Of a stretch of 64,000 bases of DNA, positions 1-8,470 are shown one piece after another. Under the pieces are notes generated by a model. The model did no database searches. It was not told where the DNA came from and was given only the letters and a program-made list of their open reading frames with translations. This DNA comes from Dyadobacter subterraneus. Its GTDB lineage: Bacteria > Bacteroidota > Bacteroidia > Cytophagales > Spirosomataceae. How positions within the stretch are numbered: the first letter of the stretch is position 1; the number at the start of each line of letters is the position of its first letter. Where the stretch lies: assembly GCF_015221875.1 (NCBI RefSeq), contig NZ_JACYGY010000001.1:3140501-3204500 (forward strand). Direction: 5' to 3'. Position numbers and translations under genes: made by a program.

Positions 1-84
1 TCACAAGCTTAATTATGAATTGCTGAAAAAACATGCGGTTTAGCTTTAATGAGAAATTAATGAACTGGTCGTAATGCATTGTTT

Positions 85-1899
85 ATGAGTAATATGAAAT
101 CTTTGGTTGTCGTAAAATCTTCAAAAGTTGCGACCCGTTTTTATGAACGGGTTTTCAGTTTTGTTCTATTATTTTTCATTACTTCGGTTACCGGATTTGC
201 TCAAACAAAACCAAATATTGTCTTTATTCTTACAGATGATCAGGGCTGGGGAGATTTGAGTATCAATGGAAATACAAATGTGCAAACCCCAAATATTGAT
301 AAACTCGCCAGAGATGGCGCCCGTTTCTCCAGATTTTATGTTGCACCGCTTTGCGCACCCACCCGGGCAGGACTTTTAACTGGTCGCTATCATTACAATG
401 CAGGTGTATATGGCGTTTCTAATTCCAAAGAATTCCTGAATCTTGATGAAGTTACGCTGGCTGATCTTTTTAAAAAGTCTGGTTATGCGACGGGCTGCTT
501 TGGAAAATGGCATAACGGAAGTCAGTATCCATATCATCCAAACGGTCGGGGCTTTGATGAATTTTATGGTTTTTTGAGCGGGCATTATGCGAATTATTTT
601 GATACCATGCTTGATCATAATGGTGAACCGGTGCGCAGTAAAGGTTTCATTACGGATGATCTGACCGATAAAGCGATCGGTTTTATTGAGAAAAATAAAG
701 ACAAGCCTTTTGTATGTTATGTGCCTTATAATGCGCCGCATTCGCCTTTTCAGGTTCCTGACAAATATTACGACCGTGTTAAAGCCAGAGGTTTGAAACA
801 ATTCAGCCAGAATATCAGTCAGGAAGATCCGGAAGTAACCATTTCTGCTTTGGCGATGTGTGAAAATATTGATGACAATGTGGGCCGGATTTTGAAAAAA
901 CTGGATGACCTTAAACTGACAGAAAATACGATTGTAATCTACATGACCGATAATGGTCCTAATTCCTGGCGTTGGAATGGAAATATGAAAGGCAGGAAAG
1001 GTGTAGCTGATGAAGGCGGCGTGCGTGCACCGTTTTTTATCCGCTGGCCAGGCGTTATCCCAGCAGGAAAAATTGTAATTGACAACGCCGCTTACATCGA
1101 TATTCTTCCAACGCTTACAGATTTTGCAGGAATATCAACCTCCGGTACAAAACCACTGGATGGTGTTAGTTTGAAGTCATTGTTAAAAGGCGAGAAAAAC
1201 ACGTTGCCTGAAAGATATCTTTTTTCTTCTATTAATAAATTTAACAGTGTTAGGAAATGGCCCTATCTTGTCTCAGAAGGTAATTTGTATGATTTAGCAA
1301 AAGATTCAACCCAAAGCAAAAATATTGCGGCTGAATTTCCGGATATCTACAAAGACCTTTCCAGCCGGTTGAATTCCTGGTACAAAGAGTCGATGGCGAG
1401 AATTGATACGGTCCGCTGGATTCCTGTCGGTTACCAACAATTTCCCAAAACAACATTACCATCTCAGGACGCGAAATTATTTAGATCAAAAACAGGAACA
1501 TTATCATACAGCGCATCTGCACCGAATTCTTCCTGGATAGCGAACTGGAACGACACAGATTCTTATGCACTATGGGATGTAGATGTGCATACTTCGGGAA
1601 AGTATAAACTGAATATTCTATATACCATTCCGGAAGCCAATGCAGGAAGTACTTTTGATATTATATTCAATTCAAAATCGATCTCCGGCACCATTACAGA
1701 ACCTTTCGATCCGCCGCTTTTACCAAGCCCCGACCGTGTGAAGAGAAATGGTGAATCTTATGAAAAGGTGTTTAAAACGAAATTTGTAGGAAGTTGGGAG
1801 CTGGAAAAAGGAAAAGGTCAAATCAAACTTCAAGCAAAACAATTGAAAGGAAATCGTTTTGCAGATATTCGCGCGATTGAATTGATACTTATAAAGTAG
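85..1899 (+). CDS. S1-family sulfatase with C-terminal beta-domain
   Basis: Exported sulfatase that should hydrolyse sulfate esters, probably on a glycan. The ATG at 85 was chosen; an in-frame TTG lies six bases upstream and another ATG at 94. A hydrophobic export signal ends near FAQ. The alkaline-phosphatase-like fold starts with NIVFILTDDQ (metal-binding Asp51-Asp52), followed by the sulfatase signature CAPTRAGLLTG, whose Cys90 would be converted to formylglycine. A later TDNG motif supplies further metal ligands. Beyond about residue 470 there are some 130 extra residues that look like an all-beta accessory domain, also seen in the sulfatase at 6591. Substrate cannot be read from the sequence. 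First gene of the sulfatase block; its upstream region is cut by the window edge. Confidence 0.93.
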   Translation: MSNMKSLVVVKSSKVATRFYERVFSFVLLFFITSVTGFAQTKPNIVFILTDDQGWGDLSINGNTNVQTPNIDKLARDGARFSRFYVAPLCAPTRAGLLTGRYHYNAGVYGVSNSKEFLNLDEVTLADLFKKSGYATGCFGKWHNGSQYPYHPNGRGFDEFYGFLSGHYANYFDTMLDHNGEPVRSKGFITDDLTDKAIGFIEKNKDKPFVCYVPYNAPHSPFQVPDKYYDRVKARGLKQFSQNISQEDPEVTISALAMCENIDDNVGRILKKLDDLKLTENTIVIYMTDNGPNSWRWNGNMKGRKGVADEGGVRAPFFIRWPGVIPAGKIVIDNAAYIDILPTLTDFAGISTSGTKPLDGVSLKSLLKGEKNTLPERYLFSSINKFNSVRKWPYLVSEGNLYDLAKDSTQSKNIAAEFPDIYKDLSSRLNSWYKESMARIDTVRWIPVGYQQFPKTTLPSQDAKLFRSKTGTLSYSASAPNSSWIANWNDTDSYALWDVDVHTSGKYKLNILYTIPEANAGSTFDIIFNSKSISGTITEPFDPPLLPSPDRVKRNGESYEKVFKTKFVGSWELEKGKGQIKLQAKQLKGNRFADIRAIELILIK

Positions 1900-2053
1900 T
1901 CAGGGTAATGATATTATCAAACCAATTGAAAGATATTCAACTGTTTTTTTCATAAATCAGATTTTGTCTATGTCCCGATTTTACTACTATAAAATAATTA
2001 TTCAAACATAATATATTGTCTTTCATAGATAAAACCTGAAATATTAAAAATGT

Positions 2054-2085
2054 TTTGGTAATCTATTTTTATTAAACTTACTTTG
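2054..2085 (+). promoter_or_regulatory. Putative Bacteroidota-type promoter of the Cys-leader transcript
   Basis: TTTG at 2054-2057 and TTACTTTG at 2078-2085 are 20 bp apart, resembling the -33 TTTG / -7 TAnnTTTG promoter of Bacteroidota with one deviation in the -7 box. It would start a transcript about 65 nt before the small ORF at 2158. Assigned by eye. Confidence 0.35.
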
Positions 2086-2086
2086 T

Positions 2087-2109
2087 CTATCAATATAGTA
2101 GGGTACTAT
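2087..2109. promoter_or_regulatory. Overlapping short palindromes, candidate operator
   Basis: Just downstream of the putative -7 box lie two overlapping inverted repeats: CTAT-CAAT-ATAG at 2087-2098 and ATAGTA-GGG-TACTAT at 2095-2109. Their position at a likely transcription start fits a repressor site for the solute-binding protein gene. The regulator is unknown. Confidence 0.35.
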
Positions 2110-2157
2110 TCTTTTTATTACCACCAGTAAAAAGGATACGACACAAAAAGTATAACT

Positions 2158-2256
2158 ATGATACCGATGAATTCATATTCTTCGCAGCTTTTTGCTGCAC
2201 CTATGGTGGGAAATATTTTGCATGCTCTGAATATAAGCTGTTGTTGTCAGGCTTGA
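2158..2256 (+). CDS. Cys-rich 32-aa leader peptide (uORF)
   Basis: A 32-codon ORF starts ATG at 2158 (alternative ATG at 2167) and ends ...N-I-S-C-C-C-Q-A-stop, with three consecutive TGT codons just before the end. It lies in the 449-bp gap ahead of the solute-binding protein gene, after a putative promoter and before a hairpin at 2287-2310. A run of codons for one amino acid near the end of a leader ORF is the classic layout of ribosome-mediated attenuation; poly-Cys leader ORFs controlling sulfur genes are known in mycobacteria. Here the role is inferred from layout and the sulfur-related neighbours. Confidence 0.5.
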   Translation: MIPMNSYSSQLFAAPMVGNILHALNISCCCQA

Positions 2257-2286
2257 CACTCGCTATATAAATCTTTCAATCCGTTG

Positions 2287-2310
2287 CAATCAACTTTTTA
2301 AAGCTGATTG
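2287..2310 (+). promoter_or_regulatory. Leader hairpin between uORF and solute-binding protein gene
   Basis: CAATCA (2287-2292) pairs with TGATTG (2305-2310), with CTT/AAG possibly extending the stem inside. It begins 30 nt after the stop codon of the Cys-rich leader ORF and ends 38 nt before the ATG at 2349, so a ribosome stalled in the leader could influence it. There is no good T-run, so it is not a standard intrinsic terminator. Confidence 0.35.
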
Positions 2311-2348
2311 TGATATGCAAAAACTAATTCTATTTTTCTTATAACATC

Positions 2349-3284
2349 ATGAAAACGATCAAATCATTCCTATTTGCTGCCGGCCTGGCCGTATCTGCCA
2401 GTCCAACCTTATTCGCTCAGGAAGCATCTCAAAATAAAGTAGTTATCACAGGAGTTCGCTTTGCTTATCCTTTGGTCGACAAATGGATTAAACAATACAC
2501 TGCTGAAAATCCAAAAGCGCAGATCACAATTGATGCCAGAACAATCACTGATCCTGAAAAATATGATTTGCTTATCGAGGCTTACGATCAGGATAAAGCA
2601 GTAAAAGAAACGAGAGAATATATTTCTATCGGCCGTTATGCGCTTCTGCCGGTTGCCAATTCAACCTCTGCTTTTGCAAAAGAATATGGTGATAAAGGTT
2701 TGATCGAAAAAACATACAAACAAATTTTCTTCCACGACATTTACGCGGAAAAAGATCCGACAATCACAGTTCCTTTCACAGTTTACACGCGTCTTCAAAA
2801 AGCTGGCGCACCTTCTACTTTTGCCAAATATTTTGGATACGAGCAGCAGCAGATCAAGGGAAAAAGCATTGCAGGTGCTGATGAGCATTTGATCAAGGCT
2901 TTATTAAAAGATGATACCGGTATCACTTATACCGTTCCTGGTCTTGCATACGATCTGACTACACGTAAACCGACAGAAGGTTTAACCATTATTCCGGTTG
3001 ATCTGGACGGAAATGGCCGGGTGTCAAAAGAAGAAAAACAAAATGAAAATCTTGATCAGGTTTTGGAAAAACTGGAAACTTCCGACAAGGTGAAAAATGT
3101 ACCAGTTGAATATGTTCATTTTTCCATAGCAAAAAATAACAGCAATCCGGAAGCAAAGAAATTTCTTCTTTGGGTAGCATCACATGCTGAAGGCGATCTT
3201 CATCAGTTCGGCTATCTTAAACCTGAAGCAAAACGTTTGCAGGGTGAAAAGGAAAAGCTTGAAAGATTTTCAGCAGTGAAATAA
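2349..3284 (+). CDS. Periplasmic solute-binding protein (PBP2/PstS-like) with EF-hand loop
   Basis: 311-residue exported protein with a signal peptide ending around LFAQ. The body resembles type-2 periplasmic binding proteins of the PstS/sulfate/tungstate kind. An unusual insertion near residues 216-230 reads DLDGNGRVSKEE, which fits a canonical 12-residue EF-hand calcium loop (Asp218, Asp220, Asn222, Arg224, Ser226, Glu229). No ABC permease or ATPase is adjacent, so it is either an orphan binding protein or serves a distant transporter. The leader carries a Cys-rich small ORF, and the gene sits among sulfatases, so sulfate or another sulfur oxyanion is a reasonable but unproven ligand; phosphate remains possible. 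A terminator follows. Confidence 0.7.
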   Translation: MKTIKSFLFAAGLAVSASPTLFAQEASQNKVVITGVRFAYPLVDKWIKQYTAENPKAQITIDARTITDPEKYDLLIEAYDQDKAVKETREYISIGRYALLPVANSTSAFAKEYGDKGLIEKTYKQIFFHDIYAEKDPTITVPFTVYTRLQKAGAPSTFAKYFGYEQQQIKGKSIAGADEHLIKALLKDDTGITYTVPGLAYDLTTRKPTEGLTIIPVDLDGNGRVSKEEKQNENLDQVLEKLETSDKVKNVPVEYVHFSIAKNNSNPEAKKFLLWVASHAEGDLHQFGYLKPEAKRLQGEKEKLERFSAVK

Positions 3285-3310
3285 TTTTAGGTGAATTAAT
3301 TTACGTTTTC

Positions 3311-3347
3311 GGTGCCGGGCATTATGTTCCTGGCACCTGAAATTTTT
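3311..3347 (+). terminator. Intrinsic terminator after solute-binding protein gene
   Basis: GGTGCCGGG (3311-3319) pairs with CCTGGCACC (3329-3337), nine pairs including one G-U, and an ATTTTT tract follows. It lies 27 nt after the stop codon, so the solute-binding protein gene is probably its own transcription unit. Confidence 0.75.
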
Positions 3348-3362
3348 AATCTCAAAACTTCC

Positions 3363-3398
3363 TCCCGGTTCTTATTCCGGTTCCTTTCCGGGATTTTT
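3363..3398 (+). terminator. Second terminator-like hairpin in the leader of the next sulfatase
   Basis: TCCCGG (3363-3368) pairs with CCGGGA (3388-3393) and is directly followed by TTTTT. The hairpin ends only 15 nt before the ATG at 3414. It may back up the terminator at 3311 or act as an attenuator in the 5' UTR of the sulfatase; the 19-nt loop makes it the weaker of the two. Confidence 0.5.
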
Positions 3399-3413
3399 AA
3401 CTAACCCTGCATC

Positions 3414-5084
3414 ATGAAATTTAATTTTATCTTTGGTCTGCTTTTAACGGGCAGTACTTTCACTACGTTTGCCCAAAAAAATAAAAAAGCAGATACCCGG
3501 CCCAACATCGTCCTGATTATGGTTGATGATATGGGTTATTCTGATATAGGTTCCTATGGTTCCGAAATCCAGACGCCCAACCTGGATAATCTTGCCAAAG
3601 AGGGAATCCGTTTCCGCGAGTTTTACAACAATTCCATTTGTGCACCTACGCGCGCTTCTCTGATCACAGGTCAATATCCGCACAAAGCCGGAATCGGTTA
3701 TTTTGACATCAATTTGGGTTTACCTGCTTATCAGGGATATTTAAATAAAGAATCTTTAACTTTCGCCGAGGTACTTAGAAATTCTGGTTACAGTACTTTA
3801 ATGAGCGGAAAATGGCACGTTGGAAGTGACAGTACTGCCTGGCCAAATCAACGCGGTTTTGATCATTTTTATGGTTTTATAAAAGGAGCCAGCAATTATT
3901 TTGATATTGGAGAATATGGTCAGGCGCCACCCGTTGACTTGATCAAGGATAACAAAAGAATTACGTTGAAATCGGGTTTATATCTTACCAACGAAATCAC
4001 CAACAATGCCCTTGAATTTCTGGATGATCAAAGCAAAACGGAAAAACCATTTTTCCTGTATCTGGCTTTCAATGCGCCGCACTGGCCTTTGCAGGCATTG
4101 CCGGAAGATATTGCAAAATACAAGGGCCGTTACAGCATAGGGTGGGATTCACTTCGTGTTGAACGCATCAAAAAACAAAAAGCGATTGGCATTTCAGATC
4201 CGAAACAAGCGATTGCAAAACGCGACCCGGAAGTTCCGCTTTGGGGCAATCTGACTTACAGCGAAAAGCAGCTTTGGGAAAAGAAAATGGAAGTTTACGC
4301 AGCCATGGTTGACCGGGTTGACCAGAATATTGGACGTCTGAGAGATAAATTGAAAGAATTGAAAAAAGATGATAATACACTCATCGTTTTTATTTCGGAC
4401 AATGGAGCGCAAGGCGGTTATTCTCCAACAGGACGCAGAAAACCACAGCGTAACACCGGCCCGATCGGGACTGCCGGCTCTTATGAATACCAGGAACAAA
4501 GCTGGGCATATGTTTCCAATACGCCGCATACCAAGTATAAGGATAATATGCACGAAGGCGGAATCAGCGCTCCTTTTATCGCTTGGTTCCCAAAGCAAAT
4601 CAAAGGCGGAAATATCGTAAAAGGAACAGGTCATCTTATTGATCTTGCACCAACATTTTACGAATTTGCAAGTGCCGCATATCCTGCAAAACTAAACGGC
4701 GCAACAGCAAATCCGCTCGCAGGAAAAAGTCTGGTACCGGTATTGACAGGCAAAACAGAATCGGTTGAAAGAGGTGAGCCGATATTCTGGGAACGTGCCG
4801 GTAATCGTGCGGTAAGAAAAGGAAAATGGAAAATTGTTTCAACTTACCCGGCTTACAAATGGGAGCTTTACGATCTGGAAAAAGACCGCGGCGAAAACAA
4901 TGATGTATCTGCTGCCAATATTGAAGTTGTGAATGAATTGTCTGCGGATTATTTCAAGTGGGCGGATAAAACCGGGGTTGTGGATTATGACAAGATCAAA
5001 CCTGCAAACCAGATAGGTTTTCCAACGCCTGCTGCCGCCGGCGCTGCTGCAAATCCGGCTGCAAGACGGGCAAATGTTGAGTAG
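3414..5084 (+). CDS. Arylsulfatase, S1 family (AtsA-like)
   Basis: 556-residue exported sulfatase. The signal peptide ends near TTFAQ; NIVLIMVDDM carries metal-binding Asp38-Asp39, and CAPTRASLITG provides the formylglycine precursor Cys76. GKWHVGS and SDNGAQGGY are further conserved active-site segments. The general layout, with an insertion between the DNG motif and the HEGGISAPF segment, is like AtsA-type arylsulfatases. The C-terminal tail is rich in Ala and Pro. It sits behind two hairpins (3311, 3363) and ahead of another hairpin at 5112. The natural substrate is not deducible. Confidence 0.93.
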   Translation: MKFNFIFGLLLTGSTFTTFAQKNKKADTRPNIVLIMVDDMGYSDIGSYGSEIQTPNLDNLAKEGIRFREFYNNSICAPTRASLITGQYPHKAGIGYFDINLGLPAYQGYLNKESLTFAEVLRNSGYSTLMSGKWHVGSDSTAWPNQRGFDHFYGFIKGASNYFDIGEYGQAPPVDLIKDNKRITLKSGLYLTNEITNNALEFLDDQSKTEKPFFLYLAFNAPHWPLQALPEDIAKYKGRYSIGWDSLRVERIKKQKAIGISDPKQAIAKRDPEVPLWGNLTYSEKQLWEKKMEVYAAMVDRVDQNIGRLRDKLKELKKDDNTLIVFISDNGAQGGYSPTGRRKPQRNTGPIGTAGSYEYQEQSWAYVSNTPHTKYKDNMHEGGISAPFIAWFPKQIKGGNIVKGTGHLIDLAPTFYEFASAAYPAKLNGATANPLAGKSLVPVLTGKTESVERGEPIFWERAGNRAVRKGKWKIVSTYPAYKWELYDLEKDRGENNDVSAANIEVVNELSADYFKWADKTGVVDYDKIKPANQIGFPTPAAAGAAANPAARRANVE

Positions 5085-5111
5085 TAATTATAATTAACGT
5101 ATAAATCATAG

Positions 5112-5164
5112 CGTGATAGTTTTACTTTGGTTGTTTGAAGTAGGGCTATCACGATTTGTTTTTC
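5112..5164 (+). terminator. Terminator-like hairpin between two sulfatase genes
   Basis: CGTGATAG (5112-5119) pairs with CTATCACG (5146-5153), with ACTT/AAGT as a possible inner stem, and ATTTGTTTTTC follows. It ends 22 nt before the next ATG, so the sulfatase genes at 3414 and 5187 may be separately terminated or attenuated. Confidence 0.55.
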
Positions 5165-5186
5165 AGTCATTAGAGAATTTATCAAA

Positions 5187-6566
5187 ATGAAGAAGATTTT
5201 ATTAAGCGTAATTTTACTTTCCGGGCCGGCAGTTACTTTTGCACAGCAAAAAACAACAAAGCCAAATATCGTCGTCATTATGGCTGATGATTTAGGTTAT
5301 GGTGATATTGGAACATTTGGAGCAACAGATATCAGAACACCAAACATTGATAATCTGGCAACAAAGGGAATCAAATTTACTTCATTTTATTCTACCTCCC
5401 CGGTTTGCAGTCCTTCAAGAGCTGCCTTGATTACAGGGCGTTACCCAAAGCGATTAGGCATCGATCACGTATTTTTTCCTGAAAGTTTTACCGGAATCCC
5501 AGCCGAAGAAGTTACGATAGCGGAAGCTTTGAAAGGAAATGGTTATAAAACAGCGATTTTCGGAAAATGGCATCTTGGACACCATAAATCGTTTTTGCCG
5601 TTACAAAATGGTTTTGACGAATACTATGGAATTCCATATAGTAATGATATGATGGGCGTTGTTTACCTGAAAGGTAATGATGTAGATAGTATTAAAGTCA
5701 ACCAGAATTATATCACAAAAACTTATACCAGCAAAGCGGTAAAATTTATTGATAAGAATAAAGACAAACCGTTTTTCCTATACATAACGCACAATATGCC
5801 GCACGTTCCGTTGTACGCTTCACCTGCGTTTGAAGGGAAGTCCAAACGAGGTTTGTATGGTGATGTGATCGAGGAAATTGACTGGAGTGTAGGAGAAGTT
5901 GTGAAGGCTTTAAAGAAAAACCGTCTGGAAGAAAATACGCTCGTTGTTTTCACAAGTGATAATGGACCCTGGCTGATTTTTGATGTGGAAGGCGGTTCTG
6001 CCGGTCCATTGAGACAAGGAAAGGGCACAACTTTTGAAGGCGGACAACGCGTGCCGACGGTGGCATCATGGCCTGGAAAAATTAAACCCGGAACTGTTTA
6101 TGATGATCTTGCTTTGCAGCTTGATTTGTATCCGACCATCATCAGCCTGACTGGAAGTCAGAAAACGGAGACCAAAAAACCACTTGACGGGGAAGATATC
6201 AGTCCGGTATTGTTTGGAACTGGAAAACGGAAAGGAAAAGAATTTGCTTATTATTCTTATGGCAAAATCGAGGCTTACAGAAATGGCGATTGGAAGATCC
6301 GTTTGCCGCAGCCGGATACAAAAGTTAATGGAATAACGGTTGTTCCTGCAACAGATACACTTTTGTTCAATCTCAAAACGGATATTGGTGAAAAGAATAA
6401 TCTTCTGAAGTCAAATCTGGCAAAAGCAAAAGAATTGCTTGTCTCGCTAGACCTATTTAAGAAAAAACTAGGTCAGACACCGCCTGCTTTGGTGCAGCAG
6501 ATGCCTGCTGATAATAGTCATATTAAAAAACGTGCAGAAAGAGCAGCGGCGAAAGGCAGTAAGTAA
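5187..6566 (+). CDS. S1-family sulfatase
   Basis: 459-residue exported sulfatase with a signal peptide ending near TFAQ. NIVVIMADDL supplies the metal-binding aspartates, CSPSRAALITG the formylglycine precursor Cys74, and KWHLGH and SDNGPW follow in the expected order. The EGGQRVPTVASWPG segment is typical of arylsulfatase A / GalNAc-6-sulfatase-like enzymes. No extra C-terminal domain; the last 20 residues are basic and Ala-rich. Followed after 24 nt by the next sulfatase, so the two are probably co-transcribed. Confidence 0.93.
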   Translation: MKKILLSVILLSGPAVTFAQQKTTKPNIVVIMADDLGYGDIGTFGATDIRTPNIDNLATKGIKFTSFYSTSPVCSPSRAALITGRYPKRLGIDHVFFPESFTGIPAEEVTIAEALKGNGYKTAIFGKWHLGHHKSFLPLQNGFDEYYGIPYSNDMMGVVYLKGNDVDSIKVNQNYITKTYTSKAVKFIDKNKDKPFFLYITHNMPHVPLYASPAFEGKSKRGLYGDVIEEIDWSVGEVVKALKKNRLEENTLVVFTSDNGPWLIFDVEGGSAGPLRQGKGTTFEGGQRVPTVASWPGKIKPGTVYDDLALQLDLYPTIISLTGSQKTETKKPLDGEDISPVLFGTGKRKGKEFAYYSYGKIEAYRNGDWKIRLPQPDTKVNGITVVPATDTLLFNLKTDIGEKNNLLKSNLAKAKELLVSLDLFKKKLGQTPPALVQQMPADNSHIKKRAERAAAKGSK

Positions 6567-6590
6567 TATAACGTTGTGAATTCAAGATTC

Positions 6591-8354
6591 ATGAAAAGAA
6601 TTTTCAGGATATTTTCCGTCATTTTCTTTGCAGGCTCGGTCAATCTGCATGCACAAAAAACAATTTCCAAAAAGCCCAATATAATCCTGATCATGACCGA
6701 TGATCAGGGTTATGGCGATTTTGGATTTACCGGAAATCCTTATGTAAAAACGCCTAACATAGATAACCTGGCCGCAAGATCGGTCAGGTTAACTAATTTT
6801 CACAATTCTCCCGTCTGCGCACCCACACGCGCGAGCCTGCTCACCGGACGATATGCGCAGCGCACAGGTGTTCATGATACCTACAATAACGGCGCGATCA
6901 TGGCGACAGAGGAAATTACAATTGCAGAAATTCTTGGTCAGAACGGCTACAAAACCGGTATTGTCGGGAAATGGCATTTGGGAGATAATTATCCTTTTCG
7001 TCCTTCTGAACAAGGTTTTCAGTACAGTTTGGTACACGGTGGCGGAGGGATTGGCCAGCCGGGCGATTTAATTGAAAATTTCACCAGACCTGACAGCAGT
7101 TATTTCAATACCGTACTTTCCGAGAACAATAAACATGTTTTCCCAAAAGGTTATTGTACTGATATTTTCACAGATGCGGCTCTTGATTTCGTGAAAGAAA
7201 ATAAGTCGGCGCCGTTTTTCCTGTACGTTTCCTATAATGCGCCGCATGATCCTTTGCAGCTTCCAAAGAAATATGAAGACCTCTACAAAGACCTGAAATT
7301 TGATTCTGATCTGGATAAAGATCCAAAAAAATCCTGGTCGAAAATGTTGGAAAAAGATAAGGAAAATGCACGGAAAGTGTATGGAATGGCGACTAACATT
7401 GACGATAACGTAGGCCGGATCCTTGCAGAAATAAAAAAACAAAATCTGGAAGAAAATACGATTGTGATTTTTCTGACAGATAATGGAAATCAGCAATTAC
7501 GCTTTAATACAGGTTTTCGTGGTTTGAAAGGTTCAGTATATGAAGGAGGCACGCATGTGCCATTTCTTATTTCCGGTAAAGGTTTTATTCCTGAAAATAA
7601 GGATCTGAATGGTTTGACAGCACATGTTGATTTACTTCCGACACTTTTAGAGGCAGTCAATATTCCCTTTCCAAAAACAATTAAAGGAGATGGAAAATCA
7701 GTTTTTAAACAAATATTGGGAAAACAGGAGGCGCCGCAACGGACTTTTTACAATACCTGGAATCGTGGCTGGCCTGAACCTTACCGGAATGCAGCAATAT
7801 ATCAGGGCAATTACAAATTGGTAGCATCCGAAGCTACTCAGGATGATATTAACACCTTCGGACTTTTCAATCTTAAAATGGATCCGTTTGAAGAAAATAA
7901 TCTGGTAAAAAGCGATATAGATCTTGCGTTAAAGTTGAAAAATATACTTGACAGCACTTTTAAAGATATTTCAGCCAGTCCGCATTTGAGTCCAAGAAGA
8001 ATTGAAGTAGGAACTATTCATGAAAATCCAGGTATCCTGACGCGTCAGGATTTAGGTGGAACCGGTGTAAGAAACTGGACTGGCGACAATGCGCTTGGCA
8101 TCTGGACTGTAAGGGTTTTGGAGGATGGTTTTTATGACTTCAAAGCGATAAACATAAAACCAATTCCCAAAGGAACGCGCTCATTAATCAGGTTAGGACA
8201 GATTCAGCGAAGCAAATTTGTTAATGACGAAAGTAAAACTGTTTCTTTCACCAATATTTTTTTGAAAAAAGGGGATTATGATATTGAATCGTGGTTTGAA
8301 ACAGTTGCTGCGATAAACAGCCCGTATTATCTCGAAGTTTTAAAACAGAAATAG
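6591..8354 (+). CDS. S1-family sulfatase with C-terminal beta-domain
   Basis: 587 residues from the ATG at 6591, which directly starts a signal peptide ending at LHAQ; an in-frame GTG at 6576 would add five residues and is less likely. NIILIMTDDQ gives the metal-binding Asp pair and CAPTRASLLTG the formylglycine precursor Cys76. KWHLGD and LTDNGN are in place. The last 120 or so residues form an additional probably all-beta region, matching the architecture of the sulfatase at 85, so the two may act on related substrates. Confidence 0.93.
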   Translation: MKRIFRIFSVIFFAGSVNLHAQKTISKKPNIILIMTDDQGYGDFGFTGNPYVKTPNIDNLAARSVRLTNFHNSPVCAPTRASLLTGRYAQRTGVHDTYNNGAIMATEEITIAEILGQNGYKTGIVGKWHLGDNYPFRPSEQGFQYSLVHGGGGIGQPGDLIENFTRPDSSYFNTVLSENNKHVFPKGYCTDIFTDAALDFVKENKSAPFFLYVSYNAPHDPLQLPKKYEDLYKDLKFDSDLDKDPKKSWSKMLEKDKENARKVYGMATNIDDNVGRILAEIKKQNLEENTIVIFLTDNGNQQLRFNTGFRGLKGSVYEGGTHVPFLISGKGFIPENKDLNGLTAHVDLLPTLLEAVNIPFPKTIKGDGKSVFKQILGKQEAPQRTFYNTWNRGWPEPYRNAAIYQGNYKLVASEATQDDINTFGLFNLKMDPFEENNLVKSDIDLALKLKNILDSTFKDISASPHLSPRRIEVGTIHENPGILTRQDLGGTGVRNWTGDNALGIWTVRVLEDGFYDFKAINIKPIPKGTRSLIRLGQIQRSKFVNDESKTVSFTNIFLKKGDYDIESWFETVAAINSPYYLEVLKQK

Positions 8355-8470
8355 CCCTATTACAAAAACTTAGATTCTAACATGAATTAGTAATTCCCAA
8401 TCATTATTCAAATTAACTCTATAAGGTCGATAGGTAAAGTAAATACTGGTATTCCTTAACTTTTATCATC

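Noticed and set aside
376..801. Minus-strand open frame of 141 codons inside the first sulfatase
   Set aside because: It runs antisense to a well supported sulfatase, has no recognisable domain, and similar shadows occur in the other sulfatases.
4194..4634. Minus-strand open frame of 146 codons
   Set aside because: Antisense shadow of the arylsulfatase at 3414; composition reflects reverse complement of its codons.
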